Source: Winogradskyella sp. PG-2
Lineage (GTDB): Bacteria; Bacteroidota; Bacteroidia; Flavobacteriales; Flavobacteriaceae
DNA length: 64,000 bases
Reading direction: 5' to 3'
Assembly: GCF_000828715.1 (NCBI RefSeq)
Contig: NZ_AP014583.1
Location: 3,036,001-3,100,000, forward strand
The notes under the pieces were generated by a model. The model had not been told where the DNA came from. It saw nothing but the letters and a program-made list of their open reading frames with translations, and did not search any database. The position numbers and the translations under genes are program-made. Of this stretch, positions 8,990-17,522 are shown in pieces; the first letter of the stretch is position 1; the number at the start of each line of letters is the position of its first letter.

Positions 8990-9008
8990 CATAGTTGCAC
9001 TAAATTTG
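8977..9008 (+). promoter_or_regulatory. Promoter of the Zur-like regulator gene
   Basis: On the plus strand, TTTG at 8977-8980 is followed after 20 nt by TAAATTTG at 9001-9008. The perfect palindrome (operator 2) fills the spacer. The start would fall near 9012-9014, next to the GTG chosen as the start codon. Confidence 0.65.
8985..8999. promoter_or_regulatory. Candidate Zur operator 2 (perfect palindrome)
   Basis: TGCAACATAGTTGCA has perfect 6-bp arms around a 3-bp centre, the size and symmetry expected of a Fur/Zur dimer site. It lies in the spacer of the rightward promoter and covers the -33 of the leftward one, so one bound dimer could shut both. I found no second perfect copy elsewhere in the window by eye. 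Confidence 0.65.
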
Positions 9009-9013
9009 TCTCC

Positions 9014-9394
9014 GTGGGAATTATTAGAAAGACAAAAGCTGTAACTTCAATATTGAATATTTTTGAAACAGAAAATGATGCTAAATCAGTAGTGCGCCTT
9101 ATTGAACAAGTAAAAGGGGAGATGAATAAGACTACAGTTTACCGCGTGCTAGATAGACTTGAGCAAGAAGGGGTTATTCACTCTTTTAATGGAAAAGATG
9201 GTTTAAAATGGTATGCTAAATGCAGTGGATGTACAACTCACAGTCATTCTGATTCTCATCCCCATTTTCAGTGTACAGAATGTGATAAGGTGGAATGTCT
9301 ATCTTTAGAAGTTACAATACCAACTTTAAAAAATCATAAAGTACATTCTACAGATATTCTCTTAATGGGGCAATGTGAGGCTTGTAGCGCTTAA
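9014..9394 (+). CDS. Fur-family regulator, Zur-like
   Basis: 126 residues from a GTG at 9014. A winged helix (MNKTTVYRVLDRLEQEG) is followed by a metal-sensing domain with CSGC (70-73), a His-rich run HSHSDSHPH (76-84), FQCTEC (Cys87, Cys90), Cys95, and a final CEAC (121-124). The paired CxxC motifs are the structural zinc site of the family. An upstream in-frame TTG at 8978 is rejected because it would place the promoter and operator inside the gene; related proteins begin MGIIRKTK as here. The neighbours (COG0523 GTPase, MerC, iota-CA, ZIP) favour zinc over iron sensing. Autoregulation is inferred. Confidence 0.85.
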   Translation: MGIIRKTKAVTSILNIFETENDAKSVVRLIEQVKGEMNKTTVYRVLDRLEQEGVIHSFNGKDGLKWYAKCSGCTTHSHSDSHPHFQCTECDKVECLSLEVTIPTLKNHKVHSTDILLMGQCEACSA

Positions 9395-9462
9395 ATTAAT
9401 ACTTTTTAAAATTAAAGCTGACTAATATTATTCATAGATTATTAAACTTCAAATCAATTATT

Positions 9463-9899
9463 TCTAAAAATAGAAATGCAGTTAGTATACTTTCATTTTT
9501 AATACCAATCTTTTTACTGAACTGCAGTAGTGAAAATGGATGTGATGAGTGCTTAGAGATTACTTCAAAGAGTTTAGATATATAGATTCTAACGGGAATA
9601 ATGTTTTATTTGGTAGTGAGGCGATTTACAATCCAGATTCTATAATAATTACATCTGGAAGTAATGAAATTATAGATTACGATAAGCAAGAAGATACAGG
9701 TGTTATTGTTTTTGATCTCGAAAACGGAGGTACATCTTACCAAATAACTTTATCTAATGTATTAATAGATGCTTTAGAGTTTGAACTGGCCGAACGAAAA
9801 AGTGAATTATGCTGTGGAAACGTAACATTCTCTAACAAAACAATTTTGAACGGGCAAGAAATAGAAAACTCAGATCTAATTGTGATTACGATTAATTGA
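9463..9899 (+). pseudogene. Frameshifted lipoprotein gene
   Basis: Two frames together make one likely protein. The first reads SILSFLIPIFLLNCSSENG, a signal with lipobox LLNC, and closes at 9583. The second, open from 9549 to 9899, continues YFKEFRYIDSNGNNVLFG for about 110 residues. Adding one C at about 9552 (TGCTTAGA to TGCCTTAGA) would join them. No ATG, GTG or TTG is present in the first frame upstream of the signal, so the start also appears lost. The gene follows the regulator on the same strand. I do not recognise the mature domain. A GTG at 9549 could still give a cytosolic 116-residue product, but that would lack the export signal. Confidence 0.5.
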
Positions 9900-9910
9900 A
9901 AACTTTTAAA

Positions 9911-10339
9911 CTAATTTCTTATAAGTTCCTTATATTCTTCAAAGAAAGTTTCAAATAAACTCATATTAATATTAAAGAATTCCATAACAGCTTGCCAAGT
10001 ATTTTTGTTATGGATAGAGACTTTTTGTTCTAGTGGTAAAAAAATACGAGAAATCTCTTTACCGTTTTTTAAATAGTATTCTTCTTCAAAAATTGCTTTT
10101 GGTATATAGTCATTTAAAAAAATGTTTTTTAGCGCTACTAGTTTTTCCCAGCAGTTAATACGATTGTCTAAATCGTCTTCTAAGTCTAGAGCGATTAAAG
10201 CCGATTTGGTGTCGAAATGAAATTTAAAAGCCACTCCTTTAATTTTTGTATCGTACAGAATCCATTTCCTTGGGAAGGATTTACCAAAACTAGTCCAGAA
10301 TTCTTGTCGTAGCGCACGACCTTCCTCTTTAGAGAACAT
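9911..10339 (-). CDS. DUF4268-domain protein
   Basis: 142 residues starting MFSKEEGRALRQEFWTSFGK; this N-terminal block and the following SFPRKWILYDTKIKG are typical of the DUF4268 family, whose function is unknown. The ATG at 10339 lies one base after the stop of the ZIP gene. A start at 10357 is possible but lies within the ZIP gene. No signal or membrane segment is seen. It is the last gene of a methyltransferase-ZIP-DUF4268 operon. Confidence 0.8.
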   Translation of the reverse strand: MFSKEEGRALRQEFWTSFGKSFPRKWILYDTKIKGVAFKFHFDTKSALIALDLEDDLDNRINCWEKLVALKNIFLNDYIPKAIFEEEYYLKNGKEISRIFLPLEQKVSIHNKNTWQAVMEFFNINMSLFETFFEEYKELIRN

Positions 10340-10340
10340 T

Positions 10341-11018
10341 TTAGATGAAATATGCAATTAGAATACCCAAGCATATTGCAAGGAGCTTCGATAAGTTAAA
10401 TTTATGACCTTCTCCAGTTTCAAAAAGAATCGTTGTTGAGATATGTAAAAAGATACCTATCACAACTGCATTTATAGCATCTACATATTCTGCAACAAAA
10501 GGCATTGTGTTAGAAATAAATGTGCCTAATGGTGTCATTGCACCAAATATGATTAAGAAACCTACAATTTGTAGTCTCGTGTAACTAGACTCTAATAAAA
10601 ATGCACCTATCAAAGCTGCAATTGGTATTTTATGAATCAATACACCATAGACCATATCGTTATGCTCGTGAATTGGAAAGCCTTCTAAGAAACTATGAAT
10701 ACATAAACTTATAAATAGTAACCACGGAAATGCTGTGTCTTCTTTATGAATATGTACGTGACCATGTTCTGCACCTTTAGATAAAAACTCCAAAATAACT
10801 TGCAATAATATACCACACATTATAAAAAGCCCGGTCTGTTTGGCATCATCGATATGGTGATAAACTTCTGGCAACAAATCGAACAGTGTTAGTGCTAATA
10901 AAAATGCACCACTAAAAGACAATAATAATTTAGTACTAATAGATTTATCTTTTTTAGTAAAAAAAGCTATGCCAACGCCAATGATTATGGCTATAATAGG
11001 AAGTAGGTATTTATTCAT
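10341..11018 (-). CDS. ZIP-family divalent metal transporter
   Basis: 225 residues with about eight membrane helices. The metal path residues of the family are present: HSFLEG (His108, Glu112) in helix 4 and HKIPIA (His129, Lys130, Pro132) in helix 5. A cytosolic loop between helices 3 and 4 holds HGHVHIH (85-91), a probable metal-sensing or delivery stretch. ZIP proteins bring zinc or iron into the cytosol. It starts 8 nt after the methyltransferase gene. It is 1.6 kb from the Zur-like regulator, but I see no TGCAAC palindrome in front of its operon, so control by that regulator is not shown. Confidence 0.9.
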   Translation of the reverse strand: MNKYLLPIIAIIIGVGIAFFTKKDKSISTKLLLSFSGAFLLALTLFDLLPEVYHHIDDAKQTGLFIMCGILLQVILEFLSKGAEHGHVHIHKEDTAFPWLLFISLCIHSFLEGFPIHEHNDMVYGVLIHKIPIAALIGAFLLESSYTRLQIVGFLIIFGAMTPLGTFISNTMPFVAEYVDAINAVVIGIFLHISTTILFETGEGHKFNLSKLLAICLGILIAYFI

Positions 11019-11026
11019 GCCACAAT

Positions 11027-11758
11027 TTACTTAAAAATCATAATTAAGCGTTCGGATGTTTTAGAGTGATATGGATGTAGTTTATAATCTCCAAAAACAT
11101 CTAACAAATAGACTCCTGCTTTTTCAAAAAGGACTTTAAAATCCTCTAAAGTAAAAGCCTTAACGCGTTCTTGAAACTCGTAGGGCTCACCATCAGCTTT
11201 AAAACTAATGTCTTTAATTATATAACCATCATTTACACTTCGTTTTAGATAAAAATCAATACCTTCTACTGTTTTTACGTTTTCTTCAACTAGATTTTCA
11301 ATGATGTAATTCACATTCATAAAGTCAATAACACCAAAACCAAATTCGTTTAGCTCTGCTTTAATAGATGCTATGGTTTTAAGGTTACAGTTTTCATCTT
11401 CAAAATATCCAAAACTTGTAAAGAGATTAAAAACAGCGTCAAATGTATCAGGATAGGTTTTACTCATATCATGTACATCGAACTTTAGTGTTTCGTTTTC
11501 AAATTGTTTTGCATATGCAATACTTTGTTCTGATAAGTCTACTCCAGTAAGATTGTATCCAAGTTTGTTTAAATACACGGAGTGCCTTCCTTTACCACAA
11601 GCTAAATCTAAGATCTTACCACCTTCTGGAATGTTAAGGTAATTTGTGAGATTATCCATAAAGCCTTGGGCTTCTGAGTAGTCTCTATCTTTATATAAAA
11701 TATGGTAGTAAGGTGTGTCAAACCAAGATGCGTACCATTGTTTTGTTGATTTAGTCAT
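11027..11758 (-). CDS. Class I SAM-dependent methyltransferase
   Basis: 243 residues with a full Rossmann methyltransferase domain. Motif I is ILDLACGKGRHS and motif II is LTGVDLSEQSI; VFNLFTSFGYF fits motif IV. The substrate cannot be read from sequence. It is the first gene of an operon with the ZIP transporter and the DUF4268 protein and is divergent from the RlmL-like gene, with 55 nt between the two start codons. A -7-like TATTTTTG lies upstream on this strand. Confidence 0.88.
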   Translation of the reverse strand: MTKSTKQWYASWFDTPYYHILYKDRDYSEAQGFMDNLTNYLNIPEGGKILDLACGKGRHSVYLNKLGYNLTGVDLSEQSIAYAKQFENETLKFDVHDMSKTYPDTFDAVFNLFTSFGYFEDENCNLKTIASIKAELNEFGFGVIDFMNVNYIIENLVEENVKTVEGIDFYLKRSVNDGYIIKDISFKADGEPYEFQERVKAFTLEDFKVLFEKAGVYLLDVFGDYKLHPYHSKTSERLIMIFK

Positions 11759-11785
11759 AATGTTAAATGTCCTGCAAAAATAGTG

Positions 11786-11793
11786 TAAATTTG
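11786..11793 (+). promoter_or_regulatory. -7 element of the RlmL-like gene
   Basis: TAAATTTG matches the Bacteroidota -7 consensus exactly, 20 nt before the ATG at 11814. The -33 position holds TTA rather than TTG, one mismatch. Confidence 0.5.
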
Positions 11794-11813
11794 CATTCTC
11801 TCAGACGTAATGT

Positions 11814-12980
11814 ATGGACAATAATTTCAAAATGGTAGCCAAAACTTTATTTGGCTTCGAAGATATTTTAGCAAAAGAACTTACACAGCTTGGTGCCATG
11901 GAGGTCACAAAAGGGGTGCGTAACGTAAGTTTTGTGGGTGATAAAGGTTTTATGTACAAGGCTAATATGGGAATTAGAACTGCCATAAAAATCTTAAAAC
12001 CCATAAAATCATTTAGAGTAGTTAGGGAAGAAGATCTATACAAGAATGTAAAGTATATGAAGTGGGAAAATTATCTAAAACCCACTGGTTCATTAGCTGT
12101 TGATGCTACAGTGCATAACAGCGTGTTTACACATTCACAGTACACGGCTTTAAAGACTAAGGATGCCATAGTGGATCGTTTTAGAGAAAATGGTGGTACG
12201 CGACCAGATGTTGATTTGCGTTTTCCGGATTTGAAAATCAATGTGCATATTGATAGACAACGTTGCACTATCTCTATAGATACTTCTGGTGAGTCCTTGC
12301 ATAGACGTGGTTATAAAACGGCTACGAATATTGCACCAATTAATGAAGTGCTTGCGGCTGGATTAATTATGATGAGTGGTTGGGATGGACAAATGGATTT
12401 TATGGACCCAATGTGTGGTAGTGGAACAATGCTAGCAGAAGCTGCTATGATTGCATGTAATATTCCACCAAACTTAATGCGAAAAGAATTTGCTTTTGAA
12501 CGCTGGAATGATTGGGATGTGGATTTGTTTGAAAAAATTGAAGAATCTTTATTAAAGAAAACACGAGATTTTCATCATAAAATATTAGGCTATGATAAGT
12601 CGCCTTCTGCAGTTAAAAAGGCTAAGGAGAATATTAAGAATGCGCATTTAGATGAGTTTATTCATATTCAGCATGAAGACTTTTTTAAGACTCAAAAAGC
12701 TGGAACTGATAAACTGCATATGGTCTTTAATCCACCTTATGGTGAGCGTTTAGAAAATTTAAATGTTGAAGAATTCTACGGAAATATAGGAACAACTTTG
12801 AAGCATGGTTATCCTGGTACTAATGCTTGGTTAATAACCTCTAATCTAGAAGCTTTAAAATTTGTTGGCTTACGACCTTCTCGAAAAATAAAAGTATTTA
12901 ATGCAAAGCTTGAAGCACGTTTAGTAAAATACGAAATGTATGAAGGGAGTAAGAAGACTAAGAAGCAGAATAAAGACTAG
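11814..12980 (+). CDS. rlmL: THUMP-domain RNA methyltransferase, RlmL-like
   Basis: 388 residues. The N-terminal half is a THUMP-type RNA-binding region with ferredoxin-like lead-in (MVAKTLFGFEDILAKEL). The C-terminal half is the UPF0020 methylase, with motif I MDPMCGSGTMLAEAA and catalytic motif IV NPPYGERL, the signature of N2-guanine and N6-adenine methylases. It matches the N-terminal (RlmL) half of E. coli RlmKL, which methylates G2445 of 23S rRNA; the RlmK half is absent, as is usual in Bacteroidota. It converges with the gene at 12977, overlapping it by 4 nt. Confidence 0.9.
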   Translation: MDNNFKMVAKTLFGFEDILAKELTQLGAMEVTKGVRNVSFVGDKGFMYKANMGIRTAIKILKPIKSFRVVREEDLYKNVKYMKWENYLKPTGSLAVDATVHNSVFTHSQYTALKTKDAIVDRFRENGGTRPDVDLRFPDLKINVHIDRQRCTISIDTSGESLHRRGYKTATNIAPINEVLAAGLIMMSGWDGQMDFMDPMCGSGTMLAEAAMIACNIPPNLMRKEFAFERWNDWDVDLFEKIEESLLKKTRDFHHKILGYDKSPSAVKKAKENIKNAHLDEFIHIQHEDFFKTQKAGTDKLHMVFNPPYGERLENLNVEEFYGNIGTTLKHGYPGTNAWLITSNLEALKFVGLRPSRKIKVFNAKLEARLVKYEMYEGSKKTKKQNKD

Positions 12981-13453
12981 CGTTCTAATTCCTCTAACAG
13001 CATTGAGTAATCGTATTGTAAATCTTCGTGCAATACACTAATTTTTTTCTTTATAGATAGGATTTGCCTTTCGTAAAGGTTACTCAACGTTGTATTTCTA
13101 TGAATAGATGGTTTGACCTCATTTAAACGTTCACAAAAATAGAGTAGGAGTTCAACCTCTGTTGTTTTCTTAAGTGAGTAACGACTATAAATTCTAATTT
13201 GTCTTAGAATCTTTCTAATGGTTTTTTTCATGTAGAAGTAACTATCAGGATTAATAACTTCAAATAGTTCATCTAATGTAGACTTAACACTTACGATATA
13301 ACCATCTTCATCATGAGCTTCAAATAATAAATAAGTGAGTAGTGCTTTATTTTCTTTTTTAAACTTGCCTAAACGTAAGCACAATTCTAGCAAATCTTCT
13401 TTTGGTAAGTGCTTTAGCTCTTTTTTTATGGTAACAATAGATTCAATCTTCAT
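12977..13453 (-). CDS. Unrecognised small helical protein in the LytTR operon
   Basis: 158 residues, rich in Lys, Glu and Leu, probably all helical, with no signal or membrane segment. I do not recognise the family. The ATG is one base after the stop of the LytTR regulator gene (TAAAATG), so translation is likely coupled. A link to the two-component system is inferred only from position. Confidence 0.75.
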   Translation of the reverse strand: MKIESIVTIKKELKHLPKEDLLELCLRLGKFKKENKALLTYLLFEAHDEDGYIVSVKSTLDELFEVINPDSYFYMKKTIRKILRQIRIYSRYSLKKTTEVELLLYFCERLNEVKPSIHRNTTLSNLYERQILSIKKKISVLHEDLQYDYSMLLEELER

Positions 13454-13454
13454 T

Positions 13455-14150
13455 TTACAAATTTAAGGCTTTTAGAACTGTTTTTTTATAGGTTTTACCA
13501 ATAGGAATTGTATGAGAATCGATTGTGATTTGATTGCCAGAAAGGTGATTCATTTTGTTAAGATTAATACTAAAAGATTTATGAGTTCTAAGAAAGTTAC
13601 TAGGTAGGCTTTCTATGAATTTAGAAAATGTACTATGAGTTGTAATTGTTTTAATTTCGGTATGTACTTTTACATAATCTCCATAGGCTTCGACATATTG
13701 AATATCCTTAAAAACTATTCTGTGTAAAGCCTTGTTTTCTTTTATAATAATAAAATCATCTTCGCTACCAGATTGGTTACTATTAGTATTTAAAACCTTC
13801 TTTATAGCCGCTAAAAAGCGTTCATATGAAATAGGTTTTAGTAAATAATCTGTAGCGTTAACCTCGAATCCATCAACCGCATATTGCGGATAAGCTGTAG
13901 TAAAAATAACTTTTGGCGGTTTCTGAAGTCCTTTATAAAAGTCTAAACCAGATTGTTGAGGCATATTTATATCTAAAAACAGCAAATTTATATCACCATT
14001 GAGTTGTAAATATTTAAAGGCTTCTGCTGTATTGTTGCAAGTTGCTTTTAAATCTAAGACATCCGTTTCTGCTATAAAATGTTGAAGCACACGTTGCGAA
14101 GAAAGTTCATCGTCAATTATTAAACATGTTATTAAATTATTAGGCTTCAT
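13455..14150 (-). CDS. LytTR-family response regulator
   Basis: 231 residues. The receiver domain (about 8-125) has the acidic pair in IIDDE, phospho-acceptor Asp60 in LLFLDINMP, Thr in FTTAYP and Lys in TDYLLKP. The C-terminal LytTR DNA-binding domain (about 135-230) contains YVEAYGDYVKVHT and FLRTHKSFSINL, both typical. LytTR domains bind direct repeats in promoters. The gene overlaps the histidine kinase gene by 11 nt, and the pair forms a standard LytS/LytR system. Confidence 0.93.
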   Translation of the reverse strand: MKPNNLITCLIIDDELSSQRVLQHFIAETDVLDLKATCNNTAEAFKYLQLNGDINLLFLDINMPQQSGLDFYKGLQKPPKVIFTTAYPQYAVDGFEVNATDYLLKPISYERFLAAIKKVLNTNSNQSGSEDDFIIIKENKALHRIVFKDIQYVEAYGDYVKVHTEIKTITTHSTFSKFIESLPSNFLRTHKSFSINLNKMNHLSGNQITIDSHTIPIGKTYKKTVLKALNL

Positions 14151-15201
14151 TGATTATTAGTGTTACTTCAAAAGTATCTTTTGTTTCATTAACTTCAAAC
14201 TGATGTTGATTTGGATATACTAAGTTCAGATTGTTTTTGAGATTTTCTATACCAACACCAGAATATTTTTCTTCAAGTTGATTTTTAGTATTTAAATTAG
14301 CATTGCTTATATTAAACTTAAACTGATTACCATTTTGATAGAGCATTATTTTAATAGGTGTTTTAGTTTGGCCAGCAACGACTCCATGTTTGTAACTATT
14401 TTCTAACAGTGGTAATAATAACATAGGATATATCTTAAAGTGCTCTTCTACTATGTTAATTTCAAAATGGGTTGTGTTTGGTATTTCTACCCGATGATTA
14501 TGGAATGCAATATAATTTTTAAGTAAACTAATTTCATCTTTTATAGAAACACGTTCTGTATCCGAATCGTAAATGACATACCTCAAAATATCAGAAAGTT
14601 GTACAATGGCGTTTGTTACACCTTCTTTCTTCTCTAGTGCTAAAGCATAAATAACGTTTAATGAATTAAATAAAAAATGTGGATTTATTTGCGCTCTCAA
14701 TGTGGATAATTGTGTTTCTATTTGCTGATTTTTGAGACGTAATATTTTGTTCTCATTAGTGTTAAAGTAAAACCAATCTTCTGCTAATTTTAATAAAGTC
14801 GTCGCAATTAAAAAAATAATAAAAACTAATATAATATTTGGTTTTGAGAGATAGGAAATAAAAAAGTAACTAGGGAATAGCGTGTCTAATATATGGTTTA
14901 AAAACATTGCACCTAACAAGGCAAAAATCAATAGGTTGATAACAAAACTAACAATGTATAAACCGTATTTCTCTTGTTTTAATAATTTGGGAATATAGAT
15001 ATAGAAATTAATACTAACAGGAATAGCCAACAGTATGATAAATACGGAAGTATAAATATAGTCTACTTTAATTGGTGCTTTTCCTTTTGAGAAAACAAAG
15101 AGTAAAATTGTAAATGCCAAAACCCACAGAACACCATTAAAAATAAGTGGTCTGTGGTAATTTGTTTTTTTTATAAGTGAATTTAAATTAAGGCTTTGCA
15201 T
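14140..15201 (-). CDS. LytS/YehU-type sensor histidine kinase
   Basis: 353 residues. Four membrane helices lie in residues 15-140, followed by a short linker and the His_kinase domain: phospho-acceptor His175 in QINPHFLFNSLN and the ATP-binding N box LLLPLLENSYKHG, then GVGIENLKNNL. No periplasmic sensor domain is present, so sensing is probably within the membrane. It overlaps the upstream lipoprotein gene by 14 nt and the downstream regulator by 11 nt, so the four genes at 12977-15868 form one tight operon. Confidence 0.92.
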   Translation of the reverse strand: MQSLNLNSLIKKTNYHRPLIFNGVLWVLAFTILLFVFSKGKAPIKVDYIYTSVFIILLAIPVSINFYIYIPKLLKQEKYGLYIVSFVINLLIFALLGAMFLNHILDTLFPSYFFISYLSKPNIILVFIIFLIATTLLKLAEDWFYFNTNENKILRLKNQQIETQLSTLRAQINPHFLFNSLNVIYALALEKKEGVTNAIVQLSDILRYVIYDSDTERVSIKDEISLLKNYIAFHNHRVEIPNTTHFEINIVEEHFKIYPMLLLPLLENSYKHGVVAGQTKTPIKIMLYQNGNQFKFNISNANLNTKNQLEEKYSGVGIENLKNNLNLVYPNQHQFEVNETKDTFEVTLIINEA

Positions 15202-15868
15202 TAGCTTTTATTAAATTTAATTTATCTGATGATTTCCATTTTTTATCTTTTTTGTCATATTTATTAAATAACTCTGCTTCGACACATTTTTTTAAAAACG
15301 CCTGTAATTCCTCAGAAGATGCTGTTATTAATAAATCTTGTTGAAACCCAACATTCTCATGTTTTAGACGTATTTTTTGATCTTCAAAAAGATCTTTAAT
15401 GTGCTCTTCACTCAACCATGATAATGAAATTCCTACTTCGGAGTTAGTATCTAATTTTGCAACCGAATGTGTTTTAAGAAGGTGTTCTGCCGCTAAGCTA
15501 TTAATCTCATCATCTTCAATCTCAATAGGAATAAAGTCCAAAAAATATTGCTCTTTAATTTTGAATGGCATAGCTATAAAACCAGCTTCTTTTTCTTTTT
15601 TTGAGTAAGTGATGTGGTAACCTTCTTTGTAGATTTCAAATACTTTTAATTCTTCTTTTGATAATTTGATACCGTTCTCTTCATCTTCTTCCATTTTAGA
15701 TTTAATGGATTCTACATTCCATTCTCCTTTTTTGTTATCTACCCAATTTCCTAAAAGCTTTTCATTAAAACTTAAACTGCCTTTTGTATAGAACGGTTGA
15801 AGCGATTTTACAATACAAGAGCTAAATAATAATGCAACTAATAATAAAATAATTCCTTTGGTTTTCAT
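15188..15868 (-). CDS. Lipoprotein leading the LytS/LytTR operon
   Basis: 226 residues with a type II signal ending LLFSSC (Cys18). The mature part starts with LQPFYTKGSLSFNEKLLGNW, an N-terminal block I have seen in flavobacterial lipoproteins of unknown role. The C-terminal region is charged. It overlaps the kinase gene by 14 nt, which hints that it feeds or tunes the signal, but this is position-based inference. Confidence 0.8.
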   Translation of the reverse strand: MKTKGIILLLVALLFSSCIVKSLQPFYTKGSLSFNEKLLGNWVDNKKGEWNVESIKSKMEEDEENGIKLSKEELKVFEIYKEGYHITYSKKEKEAGFIAMPFKIKEQYFLDFIPIEIEDDEINSLAAEHLLKTHSVAKLDTNSEVGISLSWLSEEHIKDLFEDQKIRLKHENVGFQQDLLITASSEELQAFLKKCVEAELFNKYDKKDKKWKSSDKLNLIKANAKP

Positions 15869-15977
15869 AATATATCGTTTTTAAAAGTTTTAGCTAAACT
15901 CTTAATATTAAATTTTTGCCACAACAAATTTCGATAAACAAGATGCAACTAATGTCAAACAATTTATAACAAAAAAA

Positions 15978-15999
15978 AGAGAGGGCTTTTACCTTCTCT
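15978..15999 (-). terminator. Rho-independent terminator after the interrupted gene
   Basis: Read on the minus strand, AGAGAAGG pairs with CCCTCTCT around a short loop (one G-T pair) and is followed by a run of seven T. It ends the transcript of the gene at 16022-17455. Confidence 0.75.
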
Positions 16000-16021
16000 A
16001 ATTAATTTTTTTAAGTACTCC

Positions 16022-17455
16022 TTACAAGTTTTTACAATACTCGTCAACAATTTGTTTTAAGTTACCTAGATTACTTAAATCAAACTCACCTTTACCAATA
16101 TCTTCAGCTAAACTCTTACAGTTTGAAATATACTTAGATAACTTTGCAGAAACTTTATCATTTTTTCTACTATCTATTATAAATCCTTCTTTTTTATCAG
16201 AGAATTTTAAAACATAAGAGCCTTCTTCACCTGGTTTAGATAATACCATTTGGCCATTATTTTCATAAATAATTTCATAGAAGTAAGAATTGTCGAATCC
16301 AAAATTTGAAGCGTTCGATAATTTTTTAAGTGCATTCCCTTTTGTTTTCATTCCCATAAAACATTTCTCAGTACCATCATCATCTGCGCAAAATTTTGTA
16401 TTACTTTTTGCAGTGAACTTTTTGGTACGTTCTCTCTTCTTTTCATTCTTATATTTTACACTTACAAATTTTCCAAACTTATCAATAGAATTCATTTCTG
16501 CATAGTCACTTTGCTGTTGTGCAGGATTAAGTTCTAATTTTTCAAAAATGGCATAAACTGTTCCTTTGTATGTCTTACCTTCTTGGTCTGTAACTGTGTC
16601 ATCAACTCCATAAAGATTAATGCTATTTTCTCTAGCTTCTTTAACTCGTTCTTTGTGCAATTTAGCTTTGTAAGCCTTAGCTTCATACTGTAATTGGTAA
16701 CCCCTACCTAATAATTCTTCTACAAATATTTGAGCAAAAGATCTCGAAAATCGACCAGTCATCATAGTACGAGAACCATAATCGAATTTAAATTCTTCAT
16801 CAGTATAAGTTGTTGCGTCTACATCTGTACATATGGAGCATCCTTTAGCGGTACTAACTGTGATACCATCTAAATCAATAACATTTTAGGTGTTTTGCCC
16901 ATAAGTAACACGACCTGCAATTTTAGTACCTCTAGAACCACCGAATAGAATCGTACCATCGTCTTTTACAAATGGATTATAACGACCAACAGTCTTTTGA
17001 CGCTCTGCTTCATCTGCCTTAGCAGATACTACAGCTTTGACGTACTTATCACTTAAAATTTCACGCTCTACTGCAAAGAACTCATCCACTTTAGCCATAT
17101 CTATGCCATCAGTAGTGATTAATTCATACTTAGAGCTTAATAGCTTTATAACAAGTTTAGTAACACTAAATGATGTCATTAAAACTTCATAAGGTATTTC
17201 AGTTTTTTTACCACCTGCAGATGTCATTTCTAACCACTGAAAGCCTTCAAGGTTAGAGGTAGACATGCCTTTAAAAGAGACATCGAAAGATTTTTCGCCT
17301 TTTAATGTAGAGAATTTCCAAAAATCTCTTGTATCATCATTGACTTTAGCGACTTCTTTTTTATCGAAAGTAATAACCCCTTTTTTTACTTTAATTTTCT
17401 GAGCGAAACTAAATAATTGTAATGTAACTAATAGAATAAGAATAGTTTTTTTCAT
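16022..17455 (-). pseudogene. Exported protein of unknown function interrupted by one in-frame TAA
   Basis: The reading frame from the ATG at 17455 encodes a signal peptide (MKKTILILLVTLQLFSFAQ) and a 189-residue part ending GRVTYGQNT, then meets TAA at 16886-16888. The same frame then stays open without any stop for 287 more codons to 16022: NVIDLDGITVSTAKGCSICT, then the segment starting MMTGRFSRSF at 16765. A one-base change at TAA (for example from CAA) would restore a protein of about 477 residues. The intact downstream frame and the shared terminator argue that this is a recent nonsense mutation, a sequencing error or read-through rather than two genes. Alternatively the N-terminal part works alone. 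I do not recognise the family. Confidence 0.65.
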
Positions 17456-17522
17456 AGTAATTGATTACGTTTAATCTGTTTTAAAAAATACAATAATTGA
17501 GCCATTATTAAATATTAAGAAA

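Noticed and set aside
8978..9013. TTG start giving a 138-residue regulator
   Set aside because: It would put the -7 element and the perfect operator inside the coding region and adds 12 residues with no counterpart in the family.
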